Positions 20,448-30,911 of a DNA stretch of 64,000 nt are shown one piece after another. This DNA comes from Adiantum capillus-veneris (lineage: Eukaryota > Streptophyta > Polypodiopsida > Polypodiales > Pteridaceae). The first letter of the stretch is position 1. Every line of letters starts with the position of its first letter. Location of the stretch: contig CM043945.1 in NCBI GenBank assembly GCA_014529385.2, positions 150,861,241 to 150,925,240 of the forward strand. The letters are read 5' to 3'. The position numbers and the translations under genes were made by a program. Under the pieces are notes generated by a model. It was not told the origin of the DNA. It did not search any database and saw nothing but the letters and a program-made list of their open reading frames with translations.

Positions 20448-21382
20448 GTGCAAAACCACTCAAGTAAAAAGAGCAAAATAGACCCTATAGGTAGAGAACT
20501 TCCATTCAATCATGTCAACACCCATTCAATGTACTCTTACCTTGAGAGAACTTTTAAAAATCAGACCATATTTATGGAATTATTTACAAAAAACTCTAGA
20601 GAAGGTGGGGATAACAGGTCTAATCGTATAAAATTTGGGGAAATTGAAACATACAAGGAGATTACATCCGTTCCTACGAAAAAAATTGGAGCATACTACG
20701 AAGGGGAAGAAGGAAACACAACCCTTCCAGTAAGATATAATGATGTAGAAACCATGGCAATACTAGACAGTGGGGCTGGCATAGCCATAGCCACAGAAAC
20801 AATATGAAAATCATGGAAAAAACCAGCCATTAGACAAACTCAAAATGAAATTACAATGGCAGCAGATGGACACATAGAAAAACCCTTAGGACTGCTTGAA
20901 AAAGTGATAGTTAGTTCCTGTGGAATTGATTATCAACATACTTTTGCGATAATAGACTTTTGGGAAGAAACTTAATTATGAAATCATCTTGGGAAGGCCA
21001 TTCATGCGGCAAGTACAACTCATTCAAGATTGGGGAAATCATCTTGGGAAGGCCATTCATGCGGCAAGTACAACTCATTCAAGATTTGGGAAACGATTGC
21101 CTGTATTTGAAGCAAGTGGGATCAATCACAAGGGTTAATTTGAAAAATCACACTCATAGAGATGTAATGAAAACACCCATTCAAGAATTTGACTCAGTCT
21201 CTTCAGCTGAATCAAAGCTTCCATCTTGGTTAAACAAAGACACACCTATTTGGATGTGTGGAGCCTTAAAAAACGGGAGTTTAAAACGAGAGGAATGTAT
21301 CTTAGAAAGGGATTGCACAGATGAAGCATATATACCTAAACCCTTTTTGAAGCATTTTTTTGAGCCATTTGAATGGACTTAA
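20448..21382 (+). pseudogene. gypsy protease 1, copy C
   Basis: The frame 20448-20807 ends with A-I-L-D-S-G-A-G-I-A-I-A, an intact retropepsin active-site strand. The second half of the fold, with I-I-L-G-R-P-F-M-R-Q, is in the frame 20960-21382. A TGA at the end of the first frame and a 55-bp tandem duplication between the halves destroy the protein. It corresponds to protease 1 of A and B. Confidence 0.8.
20980..21089 (+). repeat. 55-bp tandem duplication in protease 1
   Basis: GAAATCATCTTGGGAAGGCC starts at 20980 and again at 21035. The two 55-bp units are almost identical, and the length is not a multiple of three. Confidence 0.92.
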
Positions 21383-21764
21383 ATTTGGCAACAATGGATG
21401 TGTGTGTGAATACATCTATGCCTACTCAACTTTGCAATGAGATGGTTATGACATAATTCCCATACAGATAATCTCTACCCTTCACATTGAAGATGAAGTT
21501 CAAGAACCCAAGGACTTACTGAAAGCTCAACAAGTCCTTTTAGATCTCTATCATGATGCTACTGATGAGTTTGAAGAACATTCAGCTTTGATTCTGGGTC
21601 AAAAAAAGAACATGTGAGAGTACAACTACCCATGAAAGGAGGAGAGCAAAAGTTTTTTGACTTTTCTACGAAAAAACAAGAAGACAAAAATGGTATAGAA
21701 GAAAAAGAGACACAAAAAACTTGACGTCTAAACCTATGCCATCAGTTTCTAGCAGAACACAATT

Positions 21765-22885
21765 TTGATGCAGATAGATGCACATGATTGTGTCAAAGAA
21801 AAAATCACGGGTAGATATCCTTTAGACAACAAACAAGGAACATCAAAAACATCAAGGAAAATGAGAAAGGGAGCTCAAGAAAATCCTAAGCACCACGATG
21901 TTGAATCATCCATGACACGGATTGAACAAAAGAAAAAATATCAAGAGTTGAAGAAAAATCTAAAGGAGGTGTATATCACTGTAATGGAAACAACCGAGGA
22001 AGAGAGTAAAGATGTAATTAGTGTTCCATCCCATTACAAGAAATATACCTTACAAGACCAAAAGATCATAGTAGAACAACATGTAAGGGAACTAAGAAAG
22101 CATGGTAAGTCATATGAAGGACCTGGAAATGCAAAGAGGATAGATTTAGCCAAACCAAGAAAAGAGCCTAAACCTGCCTACATTGTGAACGACTTGACTA
22201 AAGAAGAAGAAGAAGAGATTTTGCTAAGCTTAGTGAAAGAATACGGAGATATCTTTGCTTGGTCTTATAAAGATATCAAGGGTGTTGATCCAGAAATTTG
22301 TCAACATACCATACCTATGATGCAAAACCAAGTAGACAACGGCCATATACTTATAACAAAACATTTGCCAAAAAGATCAAAGAGGAGATAGAAAATCTCA
22401 AGGAAGATGAATTCATTTATGAAATTAAACATATAGATTGGGTGTCTCTAATTATGGTGGTACTCAAGAAAAATGAAAAATTAAGAGTGTGCGCCAATCT
22501 CAAAAAAGTGAATGCAGCCACCATTAGAAATAACTACCCTCTTCCAATTACTGAGCATGTTTTAGAACTAGTTGTTGGAAAAGAAGCTTACAACTTTTTA
22601 GACGACTTTTCAGGGTACAATCAACTTTTGGTTGATCCTAAAGATCATCATAAAATTGCCTTTGCAATTGAATGGGGTATTTTTTTCTATAGAGTTAGGC
22701 CTTTTGGGCTAACTAATGCTCCTGTTATCTTTCAAAGATTGATGAGCCAAGCTTTCAAAGAATACCTTAGGAATTTCTTGGAAGTATATATGGATGATTT
22801 ATATGTATATTCATCAATCCGGGTTGATCATTTTGAACATCTCAAAAAGGTATTCAAAAAATGTAGAATTTATAGGATTTTCTGA
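21765..22885 (+). pseudogene. gypsy reverse transcriptase, copy C
   Basis: Two overlapping frames (21765-22391, 22298-22885) are joined by a frameshift near 22350. The first holds Y-G-D-I-F-A-W-S-Y-K-D. The second holds the palm: L-R-V-C-A-N-L-K, F-L-D-D-F-S-G-Y-N-Q, P-F-G-L-T-N-A-P-V-I-F-Q and the catalytic box Y-M-D-D (22787-22798). These are the RVT_1 motifs of Ty3/gypsy elements. Apart from the frameshift the RT is well preserved. Confidence 0.9.
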
Positions 22886-23039
22886 AGTCCTGAAAAGTGC
22901 ACCTCTATGGGCAGACAAGGAAAAAATCTTGGACACGTAGTGTCTAAAAACGTCATAGCGACTGTTATGGATAAAATCCATGTTATTGCTGAATTGCCTA
23001 GACCGACAATAGTCAAAGGGGTTCAGGCTTTCATGGGAC

Positions 23040-23621
23040 ATTGTGGATATTACATACAAATCATTTATATGTATGCTATAATCGCAAAACCATGTATGGT
23101 CTGATTACACTCTTTGTATGGACGGATGAGTGTGAAGAATTCTTCATGAAGCTTAAAGAAGCTCTCACTTCAGCCCCAATATTGAAAGTACCAGATTGGA
23201 ATAAGATATTCCATATACATGTTGATGCTTCCAATTTTTCCATTGGGTGTATATTAGCTCAACCAGGAGACAGAAAAATTGATTTTCCATTTCTTATGCT
23301 AGTAGACAATTGAATGTGACAGAGAAGAATTATAGAACCACCGAAAGATAAGGATTAGAGATGATCTATGCCGTAAGAAAGTATAGACATTACCTATTAG
23401 CCAAAAAAATTGTGTTCTTTGTGGACCACCAAGTTTTATTGTACTTGGTCAACAAGCCATGCAACACAGGGAGAATAGTGAGATGGTTCATCATTCTTAT
23501 GGAATTTGATTTCACTGTAGTTGTGAAAAAAGGCACCACACACCAAAGAGCAGATCATTTATCAAGGATTACTTTTGGAGAACCACCAAAAGGGATCGAC
23601 GATGATATACCAGATGCATAA
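23040..23621 (+). pseudogene. gypsy RNase H, copy C
   Basis: The end of RT connection and the RNase H-like domain are in two frames (23041-23313, 23361-23621). Visible are H-V-D-A-S-N-F-S-I-G-C-I-L-A (first catalytic Asp), Y-A-V-R-K-Y-R-H-Y-L and V-F-F-V-D-H-Q-V-L, then H-Q-R-A-D-H-L-S-R at the end. This is the RT_RNaseH arrangement of Ty3/gypsy. One frameshift and a stop separate the parts. Confidence 0.85.
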
Positions 23622-23734
23622 CTGGTCTCCGTGGAAATGATACCCCGTTGGTCAAAAAATATGGATTCATGATGACTATAGCTCAAGTGGATTCTCAAAT
23701 ACCATTCCTATTTCACCAGGATTAATTGGGCAAT

Positions 23735-23960
23735 CGGATATGTATCAATTACTATAGCTGGAAAACTATACAAAAGAAATCAAGATGGAATATTGCTTTT
23801 GTGTATTAATCCTGAGGAGAAAACCCAATACCTAAATCAAGCACACATGACCATAGTAGGATTCCACTTTGCAAAAGACCAAACTATGCAACGAATCTTG
23901 ACACTTGGAGTATATTGGCCAACCATGAGGAGTGATGTTCACTCATTTGTGAAAAACTGA
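23735..23960 (+). pseudogene. First H2C2-like integrase zinc module, copy C
   Basis: Reading across stops gives A-G-K-L-Y-K-R-N-Q-D-G-I-L-L, Q-A-H-M-T-I-V-G-F-H-F-A-K and L-G-V-Y-W-P-T-M-R-S-D-V-H. This is the recognisable pattern of the gypsy integrase H2C2 module (two His then W-P-T-M). The sequence changes to V-K-N-stop where the two Cys should be. It precedes a second, more complete module. Confidence 0.6.
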
Positions 23961-24017
23961 CTGCACTCATTTGTGAAAGACTATCTTCAATCCCAGAAAT
24001 GAACACCCATACCTCAT

Positions 24018-24600
24018 GTGACATTATTTCAAATCTCACTCGTTCCTAAGTGGAGTAACTATATAGTTACTTACTTATCAAGCAGAACATTTCCAGAGGA
24101 TATGAGTAAATGCCGCCAAAGAGCTATTGAAACTGAAGCAAGAGACTATGCTCTTACTGAAAACCAATTGTATCGGAGAGGAAAGGATCAACATTTGCGT
24201 CTTTGTGCAAATGAAGATGAATATATATCCCACTCTAGAACAAGCACATGGTGGAGGTCACTTTTCTAGTGAACCCACTGCTAGAGCAATTTTAATGGCA
24301 GGCATATGGTGGCCAACACTTTTTGCAGATGCCAAAGAATATGTTCAAATATGTGATGAATGCCAACGAGCAAAAATGCCAACAAGGGTGGATAGCATGC
24401 CTTTAAGACCAATAATGGGGGCTAGAGCTTTTGCAAAAATGGGGCATAGATTTTGTCGGACCAATACAACCACCTGCTTATAGAACTCAAACTCAATATA
24501 TCATTGGAGCTACGGACTATTTGACCAAGTGGACAGAGGCTAAGGCAACCAGGAAGAATGATGCTAGAACCATAGCTGCATTGAATAAAGGCCAACGGAT
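24018..24600 (+). pseudogene. Integrase: second H2C2 module and start of core, copy C
   Basis: Contains Y-R-R-G-K-D-Q-H-L-R, then E-Q-A-H-G-G-G-H-F-S-S, G-I-W-W-P-T-L and C-D-E-C-Q-R-A-K, a complete HHCC zinc-binding module of a gypsy integrase. The core starts with A-T-D-Y-L-T-K-W-T-E-A-K, containing the first catalytic Asp. It stops near 24595, after A-R-T-I-A-A-L; the rest of the core with the second Asp and the Glu is deleted. Confidence 0.8.
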
Positions 24601-24639
24601 GTAGCTCACATCTATGCACAAAAACGGAAGCAAAAACAA

Positions 24640-24957
24640 TTTTTTGATTCACATCTAGTCACAAACATCTTCAAAAAAGGGGACCTAGTTTTAATTTATT
24701 CCCTTAAGAAACACATTCCCACATTCAAGAAAAAGGGAAATGGATCGTTTATCATTGAATACGTATCTCCAAGTGGAGCAGTTAAGCTGTCCACTATAGA
24801 TGGTGAACCAATGGCTAACTGGATTAGTGGATGCCACTTAAAGAAGTACCATTTTCCACTAACCAATGATTTGCTAGAGAAAATGCATGCAAAAAAGCAG
24901 AAAAAGATTAAATGGCATCATGTTATTGACAAAGCTCAGGAGGAAGCTCGATTTTGA
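24640..24957 (+). pseudogene. Integrase C-terminal domain, copy C
   Basis: A plus-strand frame reads F-K-K-G-D-L-V-L-I-Y-S-L-K-K-H, then S-G-A-V-K-L-S-T-I-D-G and I-S-G-C-H-L-K-K-Y-H. It matches the integrase tail of gypsy elements, where F-x-x-G-D-x-V-L opens the domain and a G-A-V-x-L strand follows. It closes at TGA 24955-24957. The missing core lies immediately before it. Confidence 0.75.
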
Positions 24958-25079
24958 GTACTCAAGAGGAAAGCTTCTTTCAGGATTCAACAAACACCTA
25001 TTCCCATCAACGCTTTGGAACCAGATGAAAGACTATGGGAATCACAGAATGATGCAGTATCAATGGATGGTGAATGGTT

Positions 25080-25443
25080 GGATGGAATTGACCTTCGCAT
25101 CTTAGTATAACTGAACAATCATAGCACAAATGTATTAGTAGATACTGGAGCTTGAATGAATGCAGTCAGTTATTCCACTTACAAGAAAGCTACGAATCAG
25201 TCTTTAGCATCGGGAATATCTGCTATCAAAGGATGCAACAAAAACCCAACACCGGCATTGGGAGTGGTTAACTTGAACTTGATAGTAAATGGATTTTCAT
25301 GCCCTCATCAATTTATATGCATACTAGATGAACATACGAATGAAACGATGATTCTTGGAATCTCATGGATGTGGACATACAAGGCAGTACTAGATTGGGA
25401 CACCAATCAACTCAGCTATCACTTAAAGGAGGAAAACTCTTAG
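25080..25443 (+). pseudogene. Second retropepsin-like domain downstream of integrase, copy C
   Basis: The plus frame reads N-V-L-V-D-T-G-A (DTG at 25141-25149), then TGA at 25153, then M-N-A-V-S-Y-S-T-Y. It closes with M-I-L-G-I-S-W-M-W (25348 onward) and L-D-W-D-T-N-Q-L-S. The D-T-G-A and I-L-G-x-x-W-M pair at about 70-residue spacing is the retropepsin signature, so this is a protease-like domain on the far side of integrase, additional to protease 1 at 20448-21382. One nonsense codon directly after the active site inactivates it. Copy A has a related domain at the same relative place. Confidence 0.7.
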
Positions 25444-25992
25444 TTCCAATAGCTTTGAGAAAAGAGGAACGGAAAATAGGTCGCGCACAAAAGAAAAATA
25501 ACCAATCTACGTCAACCTCTAGACAAGCAAATGCTAAAAGCAGCATGCAAGGAGTCAGACAGATTTGGGTACCAAAAGCACAAATCAAGGACAACTTGTC
25601 TCAAATTTGGGTGCCCAAAAACTCATCTACCATACTGAAGAAAGTTTCACATATAACAACTTAGAGCAAAAACATCTTTCAACAAAGAACCTAGCATTAG
25701 ATGGGTTTGGAAACCAAAGGATCATTTATCTTCTCCACAAATAGTGAAGCCAATGAATCAGTGGAAGGTTAAATCTCAAAAAATGCCACCACAACAGTTC
25801 ATCAACGGAAAACCAAAATACCAATGGAGAGTTAAATCTCAGAAACTGTCATCATTGATACCTACAGCTCAGGAAATTAGTATGCCAAAGCATCGAGATG
25901 GTACAATCAGGCAAGGAGCACATAAATTACAAAATCTGCTATTTAGACTCAAGACCCAACTCTTCACCACATACTGGTTTGAATTGCATTGA
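25444..25992 (+). pseudogene. W-PK-repeat C-terminal tail, copy C
   Basis: After the second protease the frames carry Q-I-W-V-P-K-A-Q (near 25560) and Q-I-W-V-P-K-N-S (near 25605). Diverged relatives follow: R-W-V-W-K-P-K-D-H-L, Q-W-K-V-K-S-Q-K and Q-W-R-V-K-S-Q-K. Lysine-rich spacers separate them. It is the counterpart of the tails at 6330-6923 and 30120-30588. Function unknown; Lys/Trp-rich composition could suit nucleic-acid or chromatin binding, which is inference. Confidence 0.6.
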
Positions 25993-26121
25993 CCTTCAAA
26001 GCATGATAAATCCAACCACGGCTATGCATAGTCACAATTGTTCAACCCATGCACACAGTCGTCCCGGAGTACTCCATCTAGGAGGGGTGGAAGAAAACTT
26101 CATTAATTAAGGCTAATGTTT

Positions 26122-26137
26122 GAAGAGGGAGGAGAAA
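26122..26137 (+). other. Polypurine-tract candidate, copy C
   Basis: GAAGAGGGAGGAGAAA lies just after the end of coding sequence and about 6 bases before a possible LTR start, TGTTAACGAG (26144). Confidence 0.5.
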
Positions 26138-26143
26138 CTTAGA

Positions 26144-27376
26144 TGTTAACGAGATTTTTTTGCTAAATTACCTAATAATTCCCTTAAAAATAATTAAAAA
26201 TGGAATTTCAATTGATAACATCTCCTGATGAGTGTAAATAATGTATATATTATCAAAAATTACATTAAAAAATAATCTTTTTTGCTATTTTCATTAATTT
26301 TTCTTGATATTGGAGCTTAAAAATAGAGAAATCCACAAAAAAGTAATTAAATAGTGTTTTTCAATGGATTTTCTTAATTGTTGATCTTTCAATTTTCTTT
26401 TTTAGTGCATTTTATTATTTTCTTTGATTTTTTCAATAAAAATGTTAAAAATTAATAAATAGCCAATGAGCTTAGAATGAGAAATTGAAGATACGTTGAA
26501 GATCATAAGAACAAGATGCACAAGCACAAAAATTTTCAATCAAAATGACAAACGGAAGCGGGAGGCCTAACTTAAGTCACCAGGGCCTGTTTTTGCAAAT
26601 TCTTGCAAATTGAGCTAACGGAGTCCGATTGAGGAAATTTTGGAGTCTAACGTAGATTTCACAGCCTAATAGGACTAACAAGGGAATCTGGGAAAAACTA
26701 GTTTGGGAAGTCCGAGTATAGATATCTTAGGTAGCCCAAAGTCACTCTTGGAGAAGAGAGCTCTCTACCTTCTTCGTGCACGATTTTCAGCACCGTTTCA
26801 CATGAGACATGAAGGATAAGTTCTAAACTCATCAAAGAACGTTTCTATGCAATTGAATAGCAGGTCTAAGCCCAAGAAAAAAAACCTAGAATCCCAGTTA
26901 TGTACGAATTCCTAAAACACAAAAACGACCATAGGGACCTGTCCGCTCAACCAAATTGGACAAGACTTGAATTGTAGCATGCCCGTAGATAGTAGAACAC
27001 TTCCATATCATTAGATGACTATTTGGAAGGGGTCGAGGGAGTCCCCAAGTACATAATCTAGGTTTTTTTCACATGCTAGAATATAATTTTGACTCCACGG
27101 GAAGCTTATAGACAAGGTCTATACACAATGTACCTGGATGGTTTCAAGAAAATAGTCAAGGCAAGCTCTCTAACAACAGGAAACAACTCAAAGACTTCAA
27201 AGTGTCAATTTTGACATATGGAGTCAAACTGACTCCAAATAAGCCCAATTGGATGAGCAGCATCATGACTATGTAGCGGACACGTCCATGGCTTCAAAAG
27301 TGTAAGATTTCCAGCCTGCCAATATCAAGATCCGAATGGGATCCTTGATAGGTCTCTAGGCCTAATAAAAGTCAGA
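26144..27376. other. Possible 3' LTR of copy C, interrupted by copy B
   Basis: Very AT-rich to about 26460, then more balanced sequence without a reading frame. If the LTR begins at 26144 it would continue past copy B at 36672. No second copy of this sequence is seen in the window, so the LTR assignment is unproven. Confidence 0.35.
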
Positions 27377-27381
27377 ATCTC

Positions 27382-27988
<607 letters not shown>

Positions 27989-28008
27989 TGCCCCCTTTCC
28001 TGATGTAG
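27989..28008 (-). other. Polypurine tract, copy B
   Basis: The minus strand reads CTACATCAGGAAAGGGGGCA directly before the LTR start. Confidence 0.75.
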
Positions 28009-28522
28009 ATTCCGTCCTCGGAATATAAGAGTGTAGCATCGGGATCCACGATAGGAGTACCTGTAGAGCAGAAGAAAAACAACATTGTGAAAGCTCAAAG
28101 GCAGCATGTGCAGGCGTGCAATAACTGAGATGCATACATGATATTCTAGGAAAGGCAAAAACAAATTCATGAATTGTAGCGTTGCCAACTAGAACAATCG
28201 TAGTACCTGAATAAAATACAATTGAGTTAAGGTCCATTATGTTGACTCTAAGAGAAGTACACAAGAGCTAGGACTAAAGTAAGTACTAGATTGTCCAACA
28301 TTAATTTAAAAATGTCAACTAAAGAGTAGTTAACCCTAGGAATGCTTGTCGGGGTCTAAAGACTAGTGATCTTGTCACTTATACCACTTAAGTGTGATCA
28401 ACATAAAGTACAAGGAAGTTTGTGCTATTTGCTTTCTCTTTTCTCTTTCCCCTTTTTTGCTTTCTCTTTTTTTTCCCCTTTTTTTTATTGTTGTCATAGT
28501 TACTACAAGTCGGTGGGGGACT

Positions 28523-28612
28523 CGTGGTCTCAAATACCAGCAGCTGAGAGACTCGAGGTCTCAAACACCAGCTTGAGCATAAACTAATCGAGGACTCAAG
28601 GTCTCAAATACC
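28523..28612 (-). repeat. Short repeats in 3' spacer of copy B
   Basis: Three copies of GACTC..GGTCTCAAA..ACCAGC follow each other at about 30-50-bp spacing. Copy A has only one copy (near 8140-8180), so the array expanded in B. Confidence 0.75.
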
Positions 28613-29218
28613 AGCTTAACACATGGACTTCCACAACACAAGTCACACTTAGGTGGAATAAACTAGAGAGAACTATATCCTCATAGCCTAAGACATTACT
28701 AAAGTTACTACAATCAATAGATTATTTAGGAATTAAAGTTAGCAATTAAGTGGCTTAGTTTAGCCTAAGGTCTTGATACCTACTTAAAGCCAACTAATAG
28801 ACCAAAATCAAAGAGAAGAACAAGGTACTAGAAGTTTGAAAAAATTATAGCATCTAAATTGGCAATGTCACAACTTCATGAATTTTATGCATTGTTAGAA
28901 ACTTAAATGACAAGATGCAAACATGTAATTGTGGGAAGCATAGATAAAAGAAAGTAGTACACCTAATATAATGGAGAACATCCGTTGTAACATGTAAACA
29001 TCCATTGTCGTTGTCCTTTGAAGGCATCCTTATGTAGTCACAAACTGCATAAAAGTCACCACCAAACATCCACCTTCCAGAGGCACATCAGTGGGAAGAG
29101 GTACCAACCCTTATTGAACACAATTAAAAACCATAAGGAATCCTAACCTAATTATTTGAAATCTCCCTAGAGAGTCAAGGGAATAGGATATTGTAGAGAT
29201 TGGGGGGAAACCCTAAGG

Positions 29219-29626
29219 CTAAACCCCTATCCTCGTCATCCGAACAAAAACAAAGTCATCATCCGTGAGACCATATGTGCCATACGTGTAATCATGTAAA
29301 TATTCTTCATCATTAGAGGCACCAATGTTTACTAAAAACGTCACTAGACGTCTATAGTCAGGGTAGGCTTGTGCAATGGGAGAAACACTCTCTACTAAGT
29401 ATGGATCAGTTGTGGTCAAGAGATGTATCAGCCATTCTAACTCGTCGAAATTTCTCTCACATGCTAGCGTACCTACCAAATCCCATTCAACACAGGCAAG
29501 CACCGAAAAGACCATGTGAAACACTTGTGAAAAGTAATAAGGGTACCTCTCACCCAAGGCAGGAGTGGATGACTCTAGCGTACTAGCCATATCTGTACAC
29601 ATAGATAGATGGTGGTTAGAGTGCAA
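29219..29626 (-). CDS. Small ORF between W-PK tail and 3' LTR of copy B
   Basis: A 135-codon open minus-strand frame in element orientation, starting M-H-S-N-H-H-L-S-M; a second Met gives M-A-S-T-L-E-S-S. It is acidic and rich in Leu/Tyr, with F-H-M-V-F-S-V-L-A-C-V, N-F-D-E-L-E-W-L-I-H-L-L and V-T-F-L-V-N-I-G-A-S. No family is recognised. It lies past a purine tract (29877-29890) in a segment that copy A lacks, the position where extra ORFs occur in some plant gypsy elements. Being open in an otherwise eroded element, it may be recent or simply lucky. Confidence 0.4.
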   Translation of the reverse strand: MHSNHHLSMCTDMASTLESSTPALGERYPYYFSQVFHMVFSVLACVEWDLVGTLACERNFDELEWLIHLLTTTDPYLVESVSPIAQAYPDYRRLVTFLVNIGASNDEEYLHDYTYGTYGLTDDDFVFVRMTRIGV

Positions 29627-29876
29627 ATATTACAAGGTTTGTGTCAAAAGGTTGTATTGTAGTGCATAATGTGTTTTTATGATTTTGTGTTATGTATAGA
29701 ACTTGTAAGTTTCCAGATTATTGTTTGGTGGCTCTTGCTCTTTTACTTTTTTATCTTGTTTTTGTGAGTATACAGCTTTATATATACATTCCCTAAGATT
29801 GGCAGATTGAGAGGTCAGAGAGGAAGGTTGAGAGGGAAGCAAGTGAATGATGAATGTTAGCAAACACTCCCCCCTT

Positions 29877-29890
29877 CTTGATGTAGATCA
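29877..29890 (-). other. Internal purine tract, copy B
   Basis: CAAGAAGGGGGGAG on the minus strand, matching the purine runs in the duplicated units of copy A. It lies about 1.9 kb before the real 3' LTR, with TGTTTGCTAAC after it, so it may be a former or second polypurine tract. Confidence 0.45.
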
Positions 29891-30119
29891 TACCTTTTGG
29901 AATGATGTCGTCACCTTTTGAAACCAATTGTTCGAAGTTGTTATGGTGAAGAATTTGACCAATAGTTTTCGACCGCCCTATGCGTTTCATCTAGCTGCAA
30001 GGGTGGTAAGGTACTCTCCCATGATTTTATTTGCAACGTTATTGTAGGTGGTGAACTTACAATAGGAGGTACAAACTCTTCCTTGTTTGTATGGATATGT
30101 ACAATGGTAAGTGGAGGTT

Positions 30120-30588
30120 GTGTTGAAGCTTCTATTTTTGTATAAGAACTACATGAAGAGCAAGAAGCTTCATTTGAATTCCTTGTTCTTGAGCTAGGTG
30201 GAACAAATTGTTCTTTCTTTGGTACCCAAACTAGCTCTGGAGCGGGTGTGTAGCATTTTGTGATTTTTTCCTTTCTGCGATCTTCAATTCATTTTGGAGC
30301 TACAAGATTGGGCTCACAAGGGCTAGGTGACAAGTAAGAGCACAATTTATGTTTTGGCACCCAGATTTGATCATTTCCTTCATAGTAGCCTTGGGCTTCC
30401 AATAGTTTTTTAGGAATCCAATGCAACGTTTCTTTACATTTCTTTGGGCGAGTGGGACGTCCCTTACCAGGCTCTTGTCTTTTAGCACTAGCTATGGTCG
30501 CTAAAGAAGCTTTAGGGACCCACTTGTATGTTTTCTTTGTTATATTAGGATGAGTCTTGTCAGAAGCTATATGCATTGCTTCTAGCAT
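30120..30588 (-). pseudogene. W[VI]PK-repeat tail, copy B
   Basis: In element direction the frame reads Y-K-W-V-P-K-A-S, L-H-W-I-P-K-K-L, Q-I-W-V-P-K-H-K and, after a stop near 30288, L-V-W-V-P-K. These are the same four motifs, in the same order, as in copy A. At the start, L-E-A-M-H-I-A-S-D is joined directly to K-T-H-P-N-I-T-K-K. In A these lie about 1 kb apart, so B lost the acidic linker and the second protease-like domain by deletion. Confidence 0.75.
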
Positions 30589-30911
30589 ACTTAAGGGTAC
30601 GAGTGGTGGAATTTCATCCCCCTCAGGTGTTACCTAAGTTTTCCCCCTGTTTCCCCAAGTGTCTATGGTTGCTACTAGGTGGACCCAATCCACATTGTTT
30701 GACTCAACCATCCCAGGTAGTACATCCATATAAGGAGAATCTTCCTCAACATCAGTGTACGCTTTAAACGTGTAACAATACAGCAATGGGCTACGTGAAC
30801 TGTGGTGTCAGATCTATGATCAATTATAAACTTGTTTACTAGAGGATGTGCTTGGCCAGTTACCAGATCCACTCGAATGATAGAATCTTGGAGCTGCAAG
30901 TAGACATGGTT

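Larger units (their letters stand above)
17200..26137 (+). mobile_element. Ty3/gypsy element copy C (pol-bearing, degraded; ends uncertain)
   Basis: Plus-strand order: unknown ORF, gag with two zinc knuckles, protease 1, RT, RNase H, H2C2 module 1, H2C2 module 2, integrase fragments, second protease-like domain, W-PK tail, purine tract. RT before integrase is the gypsy order, and the RT wording (F-A-W-S-Y-K-D) resembles the Athila/TAT branch of plant gypsy elements. Neither LTR could be delimited. Many frameshifts and stops make it inactive. Confidence 0.8.
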
